Shown here piece after piece: positions 46,765 through 58,700 of a DNA stretch of 64,000 bases; the stretch's first letter is position 1, and each line of letters begins with the position of its first letter. Source of the stretch: Drosophila pseudoobscura. Taxonomy: Eukaryota > Arthropoda > Insecta > Diptera > Drosophilidae. The notes under the pieces are model-generated. The model worked only from the letters and a program-made list of their open reading frames with translations. It ran no database searches and was not told the origin of the DNA. The stretch spans positions 15,079,001-15,143,000 of the forward strand of contig NC_046681.1 of the NCBI RefSeq assembly GCF_009870125.1, read 5' to 3'. The translations under genes were made by a program, and so were the position numbers.

Positions 46765-48761
46765 TAACGATTGAGAGTTTATTGGAAAAATTAGGCCATA
46801 TGTTTTGTTGTTTATTGGTTTATCTTGGTATAAGATAGAATTGGGGATTAGAGATTAAATGAAATCATCGACAAACAAATACTTTAAGAGTCGAAGCACA
46901 TTCATGGCACATTTTGTACATATATACTTCTGTACCGCACTGTCCCCACTCTCTGCTGTGTCATAAAAATGCTTCATCAATGAAAGAAAAACTATATGTG
47001 TATTCGTGTGTGTGTTTGTGTATCGAATAATCGATAAACATAAACATTTGAGCTTTAAATTCAATATCCTTGATGGCCCGACACTTTTGTATGCCACTGC
47101 CACACAATGAAAGAATGATTCATTCATGAAAGAATGTATGGTCCTCTGGGCGTTCACTCCGAGAAAAGGAGCATTTGGATGGTAAGTAGTTGCAACTTAA
47201 TGTGGCATGAAACACTTTGAGGAGAGCTAATTTTGCTGCTCATGTCGTGCGTTAAATCAAATTCAATTCGTTCACAGTGCAGTTGACATGAAATGATGTC
47301 CTCTAATTTTTCAACATCTGCCCCAGGACTCTGCTGATTCACTTTAATAAGCCCCAAATTATATGGCAAACAGCGACAGTTGTTGGCTTCCTTCTTTTCT
47401 TGGCCACAACTTTTTTTTTGTACCGGCCTGCACCAATTTGATTTTGTCATTAAAAAGTTTTTAGCGAAATAATAAAGTTTGTCAGCGCGTAATACAAGCA
47501 GAAACCGAAGAAGAAAGAAGCGGAAAAAAGAAAAAAACCCAAAAAGAAGGAAATCAGAACCCAAAAGTGGCCAATGAAAGTTTTCAGTTAGGGGCCAATA
47601 GAATGTGCGGGGCTGTAGGCCAAGACAGCTGGGCGAAAGTGAAACTACAAGTACGGACATCAGAGGCAGAACCAAAACTTAAGGCTTATCCTCTCTCCAC
47701 AGAGTCAGAGATGTGTGGCAAGCCGATATGTCAAGAACTTAAACTGAAAAGGCCACTCAATCCCCAATGGATTACGAGAAAATGCAAGTAAATAACCAGC
47801 CCCACAGCCCCTTTTTGCTGGTGAAATTTTAATTGATATTTTTAATTCCATTACAAAATTGATGACTGTTTAAATAGTTTCAGTTTCAGTTTCCGTTTGC
47901 TACTGGCCAATCAAGATTCTTTTCGAAGATAAAAATGCCATGGCAAGTGCAAAACTTTTTAATGTTTAAAAATTCAAGTGATTATTGCCTGAAACTTTTA
48001 TAATTTGATTACAAATATGAATTTAATCTGTTCTCTGAAGGAAGTTCTAAAGGAAAGAGTAATAAAATCACTTAGGAAAGGCAGTCCATTGATTTGTGAA
48101 TACCTTTTGAAGTAAGGACTTCAGTTTTTAAAGTGGTAAAGAAAGTGGCAAGGAAATCCCAAATGCATTGGGAAGAAAACAGTCATGGTTGGCATGGCAT
48201 TAAATTTGGAATTTAAGTGTTGCCATTACTAGCAGATCATTAATTTACTTAACCAGTTTAAAACCTCATTAGTCGATTTACAGTTTTTAAATTATTGAAA
48301 ACGTAATTACAGGATCCCTTACATGCAATGCATCACGTCACGTAGTAAATAAATTTGCCTAACCGCATGGCTTAATTGATGCCAAAGAAGGCGAAACATT
48401 CAATTACAAAACACTAACCAAATTACTGAGAGAAACCAAGCCAAACCGCAAACAAACCATGAGTTTGCCTAACCTGAAGATGAAATATTGAGGAATCTAT
48501 GGCATGCCATTCAGTGGAAGTTCATAAATTTCCTTGAGATTGCAGGTGGCATTGTCGAGTCACTTTCTGTTCATAATTGAATTACAATGGCAGCTCTGGC
48601 CGTTGCATAATTCAATTATCAATGTGGAAAAGAGTGGCCGCCCCAGCCCAATGGCGTATCCTGTGCAACGTATGCGCAATGCGGAACGACACATACCGAG
48701 CAAAGGGAGAGGTAATGTCGGAAATGCGGAGAAGGAGTCATGGAGCAGCAACAGGACACGA

Positions 48762-48781
48762 GATGCGATGCGATGCGATGC
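48762..48781. repeat. (GATGC)4 tandem repeat
   Basis: Four perfect or near-perfect pentamers. Confidence 0.8.
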
Positions 48782-50045
48782 TGCTACGTTATGAATTACA
48801 TTTCAATATGCTTCAACGTGTTCATCATTTATTTAACCGTCTGGGGAGAGATGCCAGGCTGCGAAATGCCAATAAAGGAGAGGATCCTTCGGATGGGCTG
48901 CCAGCTTCAGCTTCTGGCAGCCTTCTGGGACTCCTAGCCGACTGCCAACAGGAAGTGGAATGCTGCTGAGAGAGAGAAACTGCTGCCAAGTGCTCCGTTT
49001 GCAATTTCCGTTTTGTCACATTTGTCTAACTAAATGGAAATTTATGCAGTGCCCTCCTGTTGCTGCCGCTCCTGCCTCTCACTGTGCCCCAATGATCTGC
49101 CTCTCTGCCACACTGTTTGGGTGGCTGACTGGCTGCTCAATGCTTTATTCACGGTCCAGTGCTTAATGAAAGAGTCATTACACTCATTCATTCATTCAAT
49201 GGTTGATTCATTCATGAGAAGACAAGAGCGCGTGTCCTTTTGTTTTTCCATTTCCCTTTCGGGGTTTCCCTCTTCTCCTTCTCCTGTTGTTGTTGTCGTT
49301 AATTAATTGATTTTCATTGAGGCGTCTGCCAGGCTTTGGGCAGCATTAATCATACGCCATGTTACCGCCATGGAACCAGGGGGAATACCCGAGCACTCGC
49401 ACTCGCACTCGTAGTCGCCTTGTTATTCTTTCATCAGATTTTCTTCATGTTTTACCTTTCCATTTCCATTTCCTTTGCTTTATTTTCCTGAATTTCTGCC
49501 GTGAGAACTTCTGCCGTGAGTTCTGAGCTGCTGCTGCAGTTTCTTATTCCATGTCAAAGTTTTTCATTAACGCTTCAGTGAGGAAAAACGGCAGCAGCAG
49601 AGACACAAAAAATTGAATAGGGAAAAAGTTGCATCTGCTGCAAATTACAAATATTTTAACATACCCTAACATACCCTAGGGGCATGATGGAGGTGTAATA
49701 AAATAAGAAACACAATAAAAAAAAGGGGAAGAGAAAAATTTTAATTTTTAGGAATATAATTCCATTCAGCTCAGGGTTCTTGTGGAGAAAAGAAGAGTAT
49801 CCAAAAGCTTGCATTACTTATGTAAGTAAAATCCCGTCATCAAATGAATGAAAATTGAATAGAAAGTCCCAAGTCTTTTGTGCCGCAGTTCAGCCAAAGG
49901 AAATTCCTGCCAAGCTTTTGCACAGATGCATTTAGGTTGAGAGATTAAAATCCCAATCCCAATACTTATGAGCGTTTAAAGATAGAGAACTGCAGACTCT
50001 GGCACTTTTCCTATTTATGCATCTCCCGTAAACCTATAACTCACC

Positions 50046-50524
50046 TGATAATGGCCCTTTCAAGGGCATATACAGAGCATACAGCCTTCTGCCTTTTGGC
50101 GGTAAACAAATTTTCCACTTTTCTTACACTTTTCCGGATGCCAATGGAAAAGTTTTTCAATTGCCGCACACATCGCTGAACCCAAGGATCCACCGACTGC
50201 CTGCAGAAGTAGCAACAAATTACGTGCATCAATAATCAAATTAGTGCAAAAAGATTAAACAATTTTAATTGCGTACCGCCATAGGAAAATGCATTCCAAT
50301 ACACAATTAGGAATAGGCGAAAATCAACAACATCCAAATATCCTCTTCGGTTACAAAATGTCGCATAAATAATTCCCGGGTGCGCACAGCAAGCGGATTT
50401 TGCATAATAGATGGACAAGATTTGTGTGCGGTAATGTTAATGCTGCCTGAAATATATGTATATGTATTAGTTAGATTTATTTATACAAAGATTACACAAC
50501 GAAAAAGGGGGAGGCTTACAAAAA
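50046..50524 (-). other. Spliced-looking transcription unit of unknown coding status
   Basis: The minus strand shows an ordered set of splice signals: donor TTTTT|GTAAGC near 50517, acceptor ATATTTCAG at 50447, donor G|GTACGC near 50276, acceptor CTTCTGCAG at 50205 and donor CAG|GTGAGT at 50046. The third exon is open in a frame starting QSVDPWVQRCVRQLKNF and running to the donor. No combination of phases joins all three exons without a stop. It may be a non-coding RNA, 5' leader exons or coincidence. Confidence 0.25.
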
Positions 50525-50857
50525 TGTCTTCCGGCTCTGTGAGGCGACTGCCAGCGCCGACTTAGCACGAATCAATTAAATAGGGTTCCGCACCGCGCTT
50601 TGTGGTCCAGAAAGCTGACATTTCCGGCTTAATGGTTGACGTTTTGACAGTTTTATTGTTGTCCAAGTATTTAGGCCTTGGCCTAACTGGCCTTACTGGC
50701 CTAGGTTGAAAAGTTAGCCATTTCTTTGGGAAATTGATTGAAAACAGGTTAAATTTAGCTGAAAAAATTGAATAATAAAAAAATCAAGACATGTACATAC
50801 ATATATTGAAATAAAATTAAAAATTTATTACAATTCTAAGTATATTCAAAAAAAACT

Positions 50858-50995
50858 GCTCTGAACAGTTTGGCCATCCTGCTTGTTGGAATGCTGAAAA
50901 CAGCTTAAAACTGCTTACTGCATTGCTTGGTAAATGGTATAAAACTGCTTGGTTCACTGCTTATAGCAGGGCGAAACTGCTTGGTTGACGGCTGA
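50858..50995. repeat. Cluster of (A)ACTGCTTG repeats
   Basis: At least six CTGCTT motifs, four of them as AACTGCTT, with spacings of 10 to 35 bp. This is a degenerate short-unit array downstream of C1GalTA. Confidence 0.6.
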
Positions 50996-51128
50996 CACTG
51001 CTTTTTAGCTAAGTTCACAACCAATTGAATTGTCCGGAGAGCAACAACAGATGGTGCTTTGAGTGCCTTTTGTATTTGAATAAAATGTAGATTTTAATAA
51101 ATGCAATATTCTGTTAATACAATATCGT

Positions 51129-51134
51129 TTTATT
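51129..51134 (-). terminator. Candidate polyadenylation signal for C1GalTA
   Basis: AATAAA on the transcript strand about 470 nt after the stop. Another lies at 50824-50829. Confidence 0.35.
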
Positions 51135-51607
51135 AAATATTATTTATAACTAGTAGACTGTAAATGGTAATACGTAATGCCTCTCAATCACAAGAAAGAT
51201 ATTGTATTATATCGAAATATATAACTAAATAGTCGTTTTTTGGCCTTATCTTCAAAACAACAAAGAGAAATACCGTAATATCGCAATATTATTTAGGCAC
51301 AAACCGCGATATCTTATCGAATTATAACTAAGTGAAGAAGAATAGCTCCGCAAATATATATATAATATATAAAGTACACTTAGTTAGAAACTAAAGTAAC
51401 AGACTCTAAATAATAGCTAATTATATATAATTTTGGTATTTTGTACAATTGGAAACGCAAGGGAAAATTTAACTAAGGCGAAGGGCAAATCTACTTGTAG
51501 TCTAAATGGAAATGGATATGGTAATGGCAATGCTAGCATAGCTTAGAGTTATATACAACAGATATATATCTACATCCAGGGGGCGGGCCATCCTATCCTC
51601 TCATCAT

Positions 51608-51847
51608 TTACTGTGTCTTGGTCTCAGTTTCCGCGGATCGTTTTGACACCTTCTCGCTGGACGTTTCAGTCACTGGCTCTTTTGGAGCTGGCATAACCTC
51701 TCCCACACCCAGCTTTGCGGGCAGAGCTTCGGGTGCATTGATGATTCCATAGGGCCGCAAATGGTAAATCAGATAGTCCAGGACATACATTTGATTTGGC
51801 GAGACGTAGTGAAAGGATATGGCATTGTCCGAGCAGCAATCCAAGCC
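51608..51847 (-). CDS. C1GalTA: C1GalTA exon 3 (C-terminal segment)
   Basis: After acceptor CTCTTTTAG it reads [20 protein letters not shown] and then [10 protein letters not shown], both strongly conserved in C1GALT1. A variable Pro/Glu/Lys tail ends at TAA. Confidence 0.92.
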   Translation of the reverse strand, partial: GLDCCSDNAISFHYVSPNQMYVLDYLIYHLRPYGIINAPEALPAKLGVGEVMPAPKEPVTETSSEKVSKRSAETETKTQ

Positions 51848-52900
51848 CTAAAAGAGTGGAAACACATTAGGAATCTATAAATATTCGAATAGGGTTCAGA
51901 AACCAGCCTCGTCGGTTTTGTAGTAGATGTACTGCCAGTACCAAAATTTCTTCTCTGTGTGCGCTGGTATCAAATGGTGCTCGGGAACAAAAGGAAAGAA
52001 CCGTCCCCGTCCATTGGCATCGCGGGAGTCTCCTGCCAGCACCTTGACATTCTCCAGACACTTGCCTATTTCTACATCCTCAGCACCGGTGTTGTCTTGC
52101 TTGCACAATTTGGGATCGGGTAGGGCCTTCTCGACGAAGCGACGCACTGCCTCGCGACTGAGGACGTAGCCGGCGCCACCGGACATATACCCCTGCTTTA
52201 CATACGGCTTGAACTTGCAGCCAAAATAGACAGGGGTCTCGGGGTTGTACGGATACAGCATATAGCGCATATTCTCGACTATCGTGTAGGTGTCGTCGTC
52301 GGCCTTCAGGAACCAGTCGGCGTCGTTGATGTGGTGCTCATAGATGTACTTGTACGCCTCCTTTGTCTTGCCCCACAAGTTGTTCCGGCCCTCGCCTATG
52401 GGCAGAGCGACAGCCTCCAGCTCCTCATCCTTGGCGGAGCTCATAAAGATCAGCTTATTGCAGCGTTTCCCCCACGTGCGCTTCACGTGCCGCGCCTTCT
52501 TCTGGTGGTTCGTCGGATTGGTCATGATCCAGCACAGTACCCGCACCTCGCTGTACAGCTTCTCCGCAATGGTGGCATTCTCATGAGCATGTTCATGGGT
52601 GCCCACATCCTGCTCTGGTCCCTGCAGCTCCATCATATCATGACTGTGATGGGCATCGTTGACATCGCCATGCCGGTGACCATCGTAGGGCATAAATTCG
52701 CCACGTTCCGGCGTGGAGTACACGAAAAGCTCGGCCAGACAGAAGCCCACGATGAGGCCCACAATCAGCGAGACAAAAGATCGTTTATTTGAACGTCCTA
52801 CGGGACAGATGAAAGGATTAGTTATGGATTCAAAAACAGAATAGTTTAAGAACTCACCTTCATTTAGTATGGATCGTCCTAGCAGACTATTGGCAGTCAT
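51608..52900 (-). CDS. C1GalTA: Core 1 beta-1,3-galactosyltransferase (glycoprotein-N-acetylgalactosamine 3-beta-galactosyltransferase)
   Basis: The enzyme adds galactose from UDP-Gal to GalNAc-Ser/Thr, making the core 1 (T antigen) O-glycan in the Golgi. The CDS is join(51608..51847, 51908..52797, 52858..52900) on the minus strand, 390 aa, close to the usual length. A cytoplasmic tail with RSNKRS precedes a single membrane segment ([20 protein letters not shown], about 20-40), then an acidic and His-rich stem. The GT31 domain shows [20 protein letters not shown], the metal-binding DDD in FLKADDDTY, and the C1GALT1-type C-terminal motif [11 protein letters not shown]. The start ATG context is CCAAATGAC. 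The tail after about 345 is charged and poorly conserved. The second intron is discussed separately. Assignment to the C1GalTA paralogue rests on recall of its sequence and length. Confidence 0.93.
51908..52797 (-). CDS. C1GalTA: C1GalTA exon 2 (membrane anchor and most of the GT31 domain)
   Basis: It runs from GRSNKRSF to YIYYKTDE. Phase 0 at the lower end requires the junction after GAG, where the intron starts GCTGGT. The nearest GT (four bases on) would shift frame and destroy the conserved [10 protein letters not shown] segment. Confidence 0.88.
52858..52900 (-). CDS. C1GalTA: C1GalTA exon 1 (coding part)
   Basis: It codes [14 protein letters not shown] plus one base and ends G|GTGAGT. 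The 60-nt intron that follows ends in CCCGTAG. Confidence 0.9.
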
Positions 52901-55318
52901 TTGGCTTTAGTTTTGGGATTCGGTTCGGGGGTAGTGGTGGATCTCTTGTTAATCCACTTTTGGGGTATTTTCTTCTTTGGTTGATTTATTTCCCCTTTGG
53001 TTTTATCTTACATCTTCTGCAATACAAGATCTGCTTTATAGAAACATGTGTATATAGAGATTGAAACCCCGAACTATGAGGCATCTGCACTCTGCACTCG
53101 TCTGTCGCTCATTAACAAGTGTCATTTATCTGAATATTGTTCTGGCTGTGGCTTTTTTCGGTTTTCCATCGTTCTGAGACTGTGTTAATCTCGTGCAAAA
53201 ACGTGACAATTCTTCGCAGAGAGTCGCTCATTGCATTCACGCGTCTGCTTGATAAATATTTATTTCATAAAACATTTTAGTTTTATTTACTTTTATTTTT
53301 TTACATTTTTATTTGCAGTTTCATTTCAACTATGCACGTTTCGCTGTTTTCCTCTCCAGATAGCTGGAATTTCAGCTGATTTTTTTTTTTGGCCTTTACT
53401 CAAAGATAGATACACATATGGACTATCTATGGATGTATTTGTGAATGAGCGAGCGAAATCTTTGTAAACATCTTTAACGATGGAATGGCCAAAAGTATCT
53501 GCAGCAAATTTGTCTAATTTCGAGTTGGGGTCATAAAACTTAAAGACAACAAAACAACGTCAAAAATTATCTAAACATTCATTATGTTTGAGTTTTTCCT
53601 AAGCAAATTCCGAACAAAGGCAATTACACTTTTGACACTTGAATGAGAAATACTTTTAGAGGTGTGGTGTCGGCCTTTTTTTAAGGTTTCGTTGGGTTTC
53701 ATTTAGGTATTCATAAATAATATTTATCTGCAAGCACTGTAGGTGTTTCGTGACGCTAAATATGATGGGGCTAATTTTAATTAAAATCAAACACCAATTA
53801 TTTGCATCATTATATTAGATTAGCGATCTCTTGAATATTTCTTGTGCACTTTATTAGTCTGAGGAGAAATTTCTGTATAACACTTGCTGCACCTTTGAGT
53901 ATCTGCTGTATACTAGGGGTATCTTTTGGATACTTCTTGAATTTCACTTCGATGCCTGACAATTTATAGGATGAAATGTAACCACTTTTGTTCGCACTTT
54001 ATTTTGTTTTAACAATTTCAGCTGTGCCAAAAACAGCTGTAACAAGAAATTATAATAAACTCTTAAGCGCTTCAAAATTTAAATTTAAGATGTGTATAGC
54101 TGTTCAAACATGAACATATTATCGTCAATACAATGTCACTTTCGGCCCTTGCAGAATGTTTAAATATAAATAGATTATTGCACTCATAAACTCATGTAAC
54201 AACACCGATCTCTAAAGAAATAACATACAAGTTATGACTGCACTGGTGTAAACAGAGATCTGTAACCCATTAATACGACAAGAAAACACAAGTGGAGAAC
54301 CTCCTGATTTTTAGAATAAAATTCAGTTTGAATTTACAACTCGACTCGCAAATGTCTAGACTTTTCTTTTAAGGTCTTAACAATAGCTGATGTGAAAGCA
54401 GCTCATGAGCCAGACAAGGAAACGTTTCATTTAAGAATGCAACCGGAGAATTGAATGAGAGGGAGTTTTAAGCAAAATGCCACTGCACTTTTTACGAATT
54501 TTGTTCTCTTTTGCCGCTCCGTAATGTAAGTTTTATCAGCAGGAAAAAGCAGACACACTCTGTTCGGCAACCGTCTTTTGGTGCCTTTTCCAAAACGCGA
54601 TAATATTATATGGTTTGGTCATTAAACTAATTGATTTTGTTTTGGATGAATCACATGGGTCTGCGTATGCGGTTTGGCCTGGGCTTGGGCCTGGGGCCTG
54701 GGGCGGGGACTTATCAATGAGCCACTACTTAAGCGTTATCGTTATTTTATATTTACACTTTATCATTATAAGGTTTGGCACGCAGTATGCATAACGATAA
54801 CGTTTGATGGTTCTATTTTTCAATCACATTTTGTGGGTCAAGATTTGCCGGCAAGCCAAAGTTGTCTAATACATATTCGATTACGAATCTATTAACCAAA
54901 TCAATTTTTGGGAATTGGTTTTTATCAATTGAAATACACTTGGTCTGTTTCCTGTTTAGGTATAGATTGCCAAACGAAACTTGCCCTCAAAAACTTCAGC
55001 AATATAGTTTGTTCAAGGCTATTCTTTATAGGCGTAACTTATTGGTTCTGCAGAGATCTATTTACTGGGAGAAGGAATTCACTCACACATTTTACACCTG
55101 TAACGCGTCTATACTTCAGTCTGGCACTATTCAACATCTTCCAGCAGCTTCCACTTTATTCCCAGACACCACTGTAAGATCGGTTTAGCTCAATAGATCA
55201 TACACGTAATTTTTGTTTGAACAGCTGCCTGCTCTACACTAAACTCGAGTGTCGTTTGAATCAACTCGTATTCCAAAAAGGTCTTAATGCTCATTTCCAA
55301 TGCGGATGCCATAGTGAA
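52901..55318. other. Divergent intergenic region between C1GalTA and the 71-aa gene
   Basis: About 2.4 kb that must contain the 5' UTR and promoter of C1GalTA (minus) and of the small gene at 55319 (plus). No TATA box or convincing Inr/DPE pair is seen. It is mostly AT-rich with a GC patch at 54660-54710. Confidence 0.5.
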
Positions 55319-55361
55319 ATGATATCATCTAAAATTCAGCTGCCCTGGCTCTCCAGCAAAG
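55319..55361 (+). CDS. Small membrane protein gene, exon 1
   Basis: Fourteen codons and one base before donor G|GTAAGG. The start context is GTGAAATGA. Confidence 0.7.
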
Positions 55362-55611
55362 GTAAGGAAGTTCTTCCGATAAGTAAACCCATAAATTAGC
55401 TTTAGTTTTCATACTATATACATATAAATATATTTCAGTGGCCCTGGGACAACTGATTCTGACAGTTCTGATTGGTCTGGTGGTATTCTTTGGATTGGCC
55501 AAACTAGTGTCCGTTCCGCTGCGGATCGATAACTTTGATAGTTTCAGATACCCGCATATACGAGTGGAGGTGGAGGAGGGCCAAGAAGCAGGTCAAGGAT
55601 TTGGACCCTGA
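55319..55611 (+). CDS. Two-exon small gene: 71-aa single-pass membrane protein, unknown function
   Basis: Exon 1 (55319-55361) codes MISSKIQLPWLSSK plus one base and ends AAAG|GTAAGG. After a 77-nt intron ending TATATTTCAG, exon 2 (55439-55611) resumes in frame. Residues about 16-38 form a clear membrane helix (ALGQLILTVLIGLVVFFGLA). The tail is basic then acidic (VPLRIDNFDSFRY, VEVEEGQEAG) and ends GFGP. The frame upstream of the ATG is open but has no other Met, so this start is chosen. Good splice signals, matching phase and a helix together argue for a real gene. I do not recognise the family. Confidence 0.72.
55439..55611 (+). CDS. Small membrane protein gene, exon 2
   Basis: It completes Val15 and codes the membrane helix and the acidic tail, with TGA at 55609-55611. 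A long GT microsatellite follows in the probable 3' UTR. Confidence 0.75.
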
Positions 55612-55681
55612 GCCTAAAAGGCAATCCATGGAACCGCATCCGAGCAGAAATTATTTCAATTTGTGCCTGTGTCTCGTTGAA

Positions 55682-55688
<7 letters not shown>

Positions 55689-55723
<35 letters not shown>
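55689..55723. repeat. (GT)n microsatellite
   Basis: About 17 perfect GT units, about 80 nt after the stop of the 71-aa gene and so probably within its 3' UTR. Confidence 0.95.
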
Positions 55724-55726
<3 letters not shown>

Positions 55727-58700
55727 TCAATGGCAGAATGTGGGTGGTGCCCCAATGCTCACCCCGACCTCCGTTGATGCCTCCAGTTCTCAATTGAAAT
55801 TGTAATTGCAAATGAATTAAATGCAAAATTTAGGCATGCACCATATGCCAGCGGACCTGCAGTTCCACTTCGAGTTCCATTCCTGCAAATGCATTTCCAG
55901 CAATTAAACGCAATTTAACAGCGTAACAAAATTTGCCTGTCATCTCTAGATACCAGACGAAGGAGGCCTGCCGCGCCTTTTAAATACTATATATTGTATC
56001 TAATTTTAGAATCTAATCCGCCATAAGTGCAGTAGCTTCCAATTGAAAATTGGCAGCAAAAAAAGGGGAAAATTATGTAATTATCTATTTTCAAATCACG
56101 AATATGAACTCATTTGACAACGTGCCTATAATTTATACAACTGGAACTTCTTTCTTTCATTGACCATGTACATACATATATTATTTATCAAATATTTTTT
56201 ATGCACACACAATTATACCAACACGGGGTGTTATCATTGACAATTTATATAGCAAATTTGTGTCTGCAGGGGGATAGATAAAATGTTTATAGCGGATTAA
56301 ATTTTTATTGGAATATAAAGGTTTTTATGAGCGCACTTAACATTATCTAATATCATTTATAATACGATTTTTCTTAAATCACTTTATGGAAAAGAAGGGA
56401 TCTTAGTGAAAAGCTGTAAAAAGTCTTTTTATCTTTAAAGATACCCTGCACAGCCATTCAAAAAAAATTAAAGTAACATTCTTCAATTAATCTCTTTATA
56501 AACATAGTTTAAGGCAGATGTTGGCTGAGTGTTTAGTGAAAATGGATATATTATTATGTCATTTCGTTTAATAGATTCGCTTTTGGCGCTTGCCCTCTGA
56601 CCACTCTATCGTGACAGTTTACACCGCACCGAAGCTCATAACCAAACCCGTAACCTGAACACCAAACCCGAACCGAATAGAACCGCAATCGGCAAACGGG
56701 CAAACGGGCAAACGAGAACCCAAACCAATTGTTTAATTGTTTTGTTTGGCCGCCGCCGTTCCTCTTGGGGCAATAAAATCAGCCACGCTCCACGATTCCG
56801 CTCAAGTTTCAATTCAATTCTGTTATTTTTGCTGGTTTTTTTGGTTCTTTTTGTTTTGGGAGCATAACATATGAGTATTTTAAATGAAAATGTTTTGTGT
56901 AGTGGTCGGTTTAATGTAACTTCACTTTCAATTGTTTTGCTTGCAGATAAAATAAAAAAAATATATATACAATACAATGTGTTGCTGGTTATCAATGTGG
57001 AACTGTGGCTTTCAGCGGAGGGCTACTCGTGTTGTTATCGAGCGACAAAAAGAAATATGGCTGGCATGCATCCGTTTCTGGACTAAATTTCGGTTCCATA
57101 ATTAGGGAAAATTTCATTAATGTCGATGACTTGTTTGGGGAATAGAGATTGTGGGCTTCCGACAATTTGTATATAAATAAACAGTAAGGATATTTACTTG
57201 AAAGCAGAAGCCCAACATACCCTTTCAAGTACAGGGTAGATTAGTCATCTATTCAATTACATGTTTCGCAAATCTAGCTGAAAAGTTATTTCTTCAAAAG
57301 TCTGTTATAATTAATGATTGCTTGTTTAGCTGATCATAGAAACCAGTTGTGTAATGTCTATATCATGATGGATCGTGTCTTTATCATGTTAGTCACGATG
57401 ACAAGAGCAGTGACAAAGAATGGAACTGGACATTGATTGGATTTGGGGTTCTCTAAATGAATTATTGACAGAAATGTTGTTTGTATCTATTGCCAACGAT
57501 TAAGATATTCTTCTAGATGGTGTGTCTGTTCTGTTGTTTAAACTCTCTTGGGGGGAAATCAGAATTGGGTCAGAGGTTATGAATTTTCGAGTATTTTGAC
57601 AAAGTAGCCCAATGACCTAGACAACCGCCTCCGATGCGGTTCTATACATATGTTTAATCTTGAAATAAACATACTATCGGACACCCTCTCGTGCCTCAAG
57701 AGGCAATTGCAGTCGTGGCACTTGAGATTGCGATGAACTATTGGCATGGGGGATTGCTCCGAGTCAAATCAGGCGCTTAGCTAACATGTTCAAGTCCGAA
57801 TTTAATTGGATAATAATTGGGGCTACGTCAGCGGAACAGGGGGGAATAATGTGGATTAATACAGTGTACGGAACATACGACACCCTCGTACACAGCTTCA
57901 GTGCTGATGAACTACAATTCTGGGGCTTTGCTTTTTCTGTTATCGCTCTTCCGCCTTTTGAATGATAGGTATTTGCATTGCATGGGGCATGTGTGTTGCG
58001 CAAACGCTATGCGACGTTGCAGTAAATACCTATTAATGGTAGTAATTACCTTCCACCCAGAGAGTCAGCTCTGGCAGTGCGAAGTTCCAAGAGACCCAGT
58101 ATGCCCTTGGCTACATCAATCAACAAGCAACAACAAGCGCAGAATTATTGAGAGAGAGATGCTCGCTTATCAGTGCCGTGCCAGCTTCTGCGCCACTGCA
58201 ATCGTACTGCAGCCTCACTCCCCCGTCCTCCGCATGGGGTGCCGTCCAAATATGATGGGAACAAGGCACAAACAGCACTTAATCGGAGAGGCGTCAGACA
58301 ATCACATGTGCAGCAATTGAAAGAGAGCCGAAGTGGGACTGAGAGAGAGAGCTCGTACGCCCCCGGTACGAGTAGCACATGCGAACCACAAATAAATTAA
58401 AATAAATGCATTTCTCTGCCGAAGGCAAATCACCCTTGGAATGGTCACCGAGGGGAACTTATGGGGGAGGGAGCACCGGCAGCGTTGCGAGCAGACAAAA
58501 CGCATAACGGAAATGACAACTGCAGAGCGACAGAGAGAGAAAGAGAGAGGCAAAGGGCAGCTGTTTGCGGGAATGACGGACAGCGTATTAAAAATAACAA
58601 AAACTAGACAGACACAAGAGCCTAACGAATATGGAATACCCTAGACAGATTATTTTTGATTTGATTGTCTTTATTGAGTTACGTCGAGCACTTATGAGCA

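Larger units (their letters stand above)
37500..50040. other. Long intergenic spacer, no secure gene
   Basis: About 12.5 kb between the distal promoter of the DPP-like gene and the C1GalTA side. It has AT-rich sequence, GA tracts (38920-38990), a (GGAACAC)4 repeat, a perfect hairpin at 44113-44138, a T run at 44833-44855 and a TATA-like box at 46755. Frames found here are short or low-complexity. It may hold enhancers; none can be named from sequence. Confidence 0.5.

Noticed and set aside
50041..50418. Chemokine-like gene (CC motif and PWVQR segment)
   Set aside because: The CC and PWVQR pieces are in frames that cannot be joined by the available splice sites, and there is no signal peptide. 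The likeness is superficial.
52331..52792. 153-codon plus-strand ORF
   Set aside because: It is the antisense shadow of C1GalTA exon 2.
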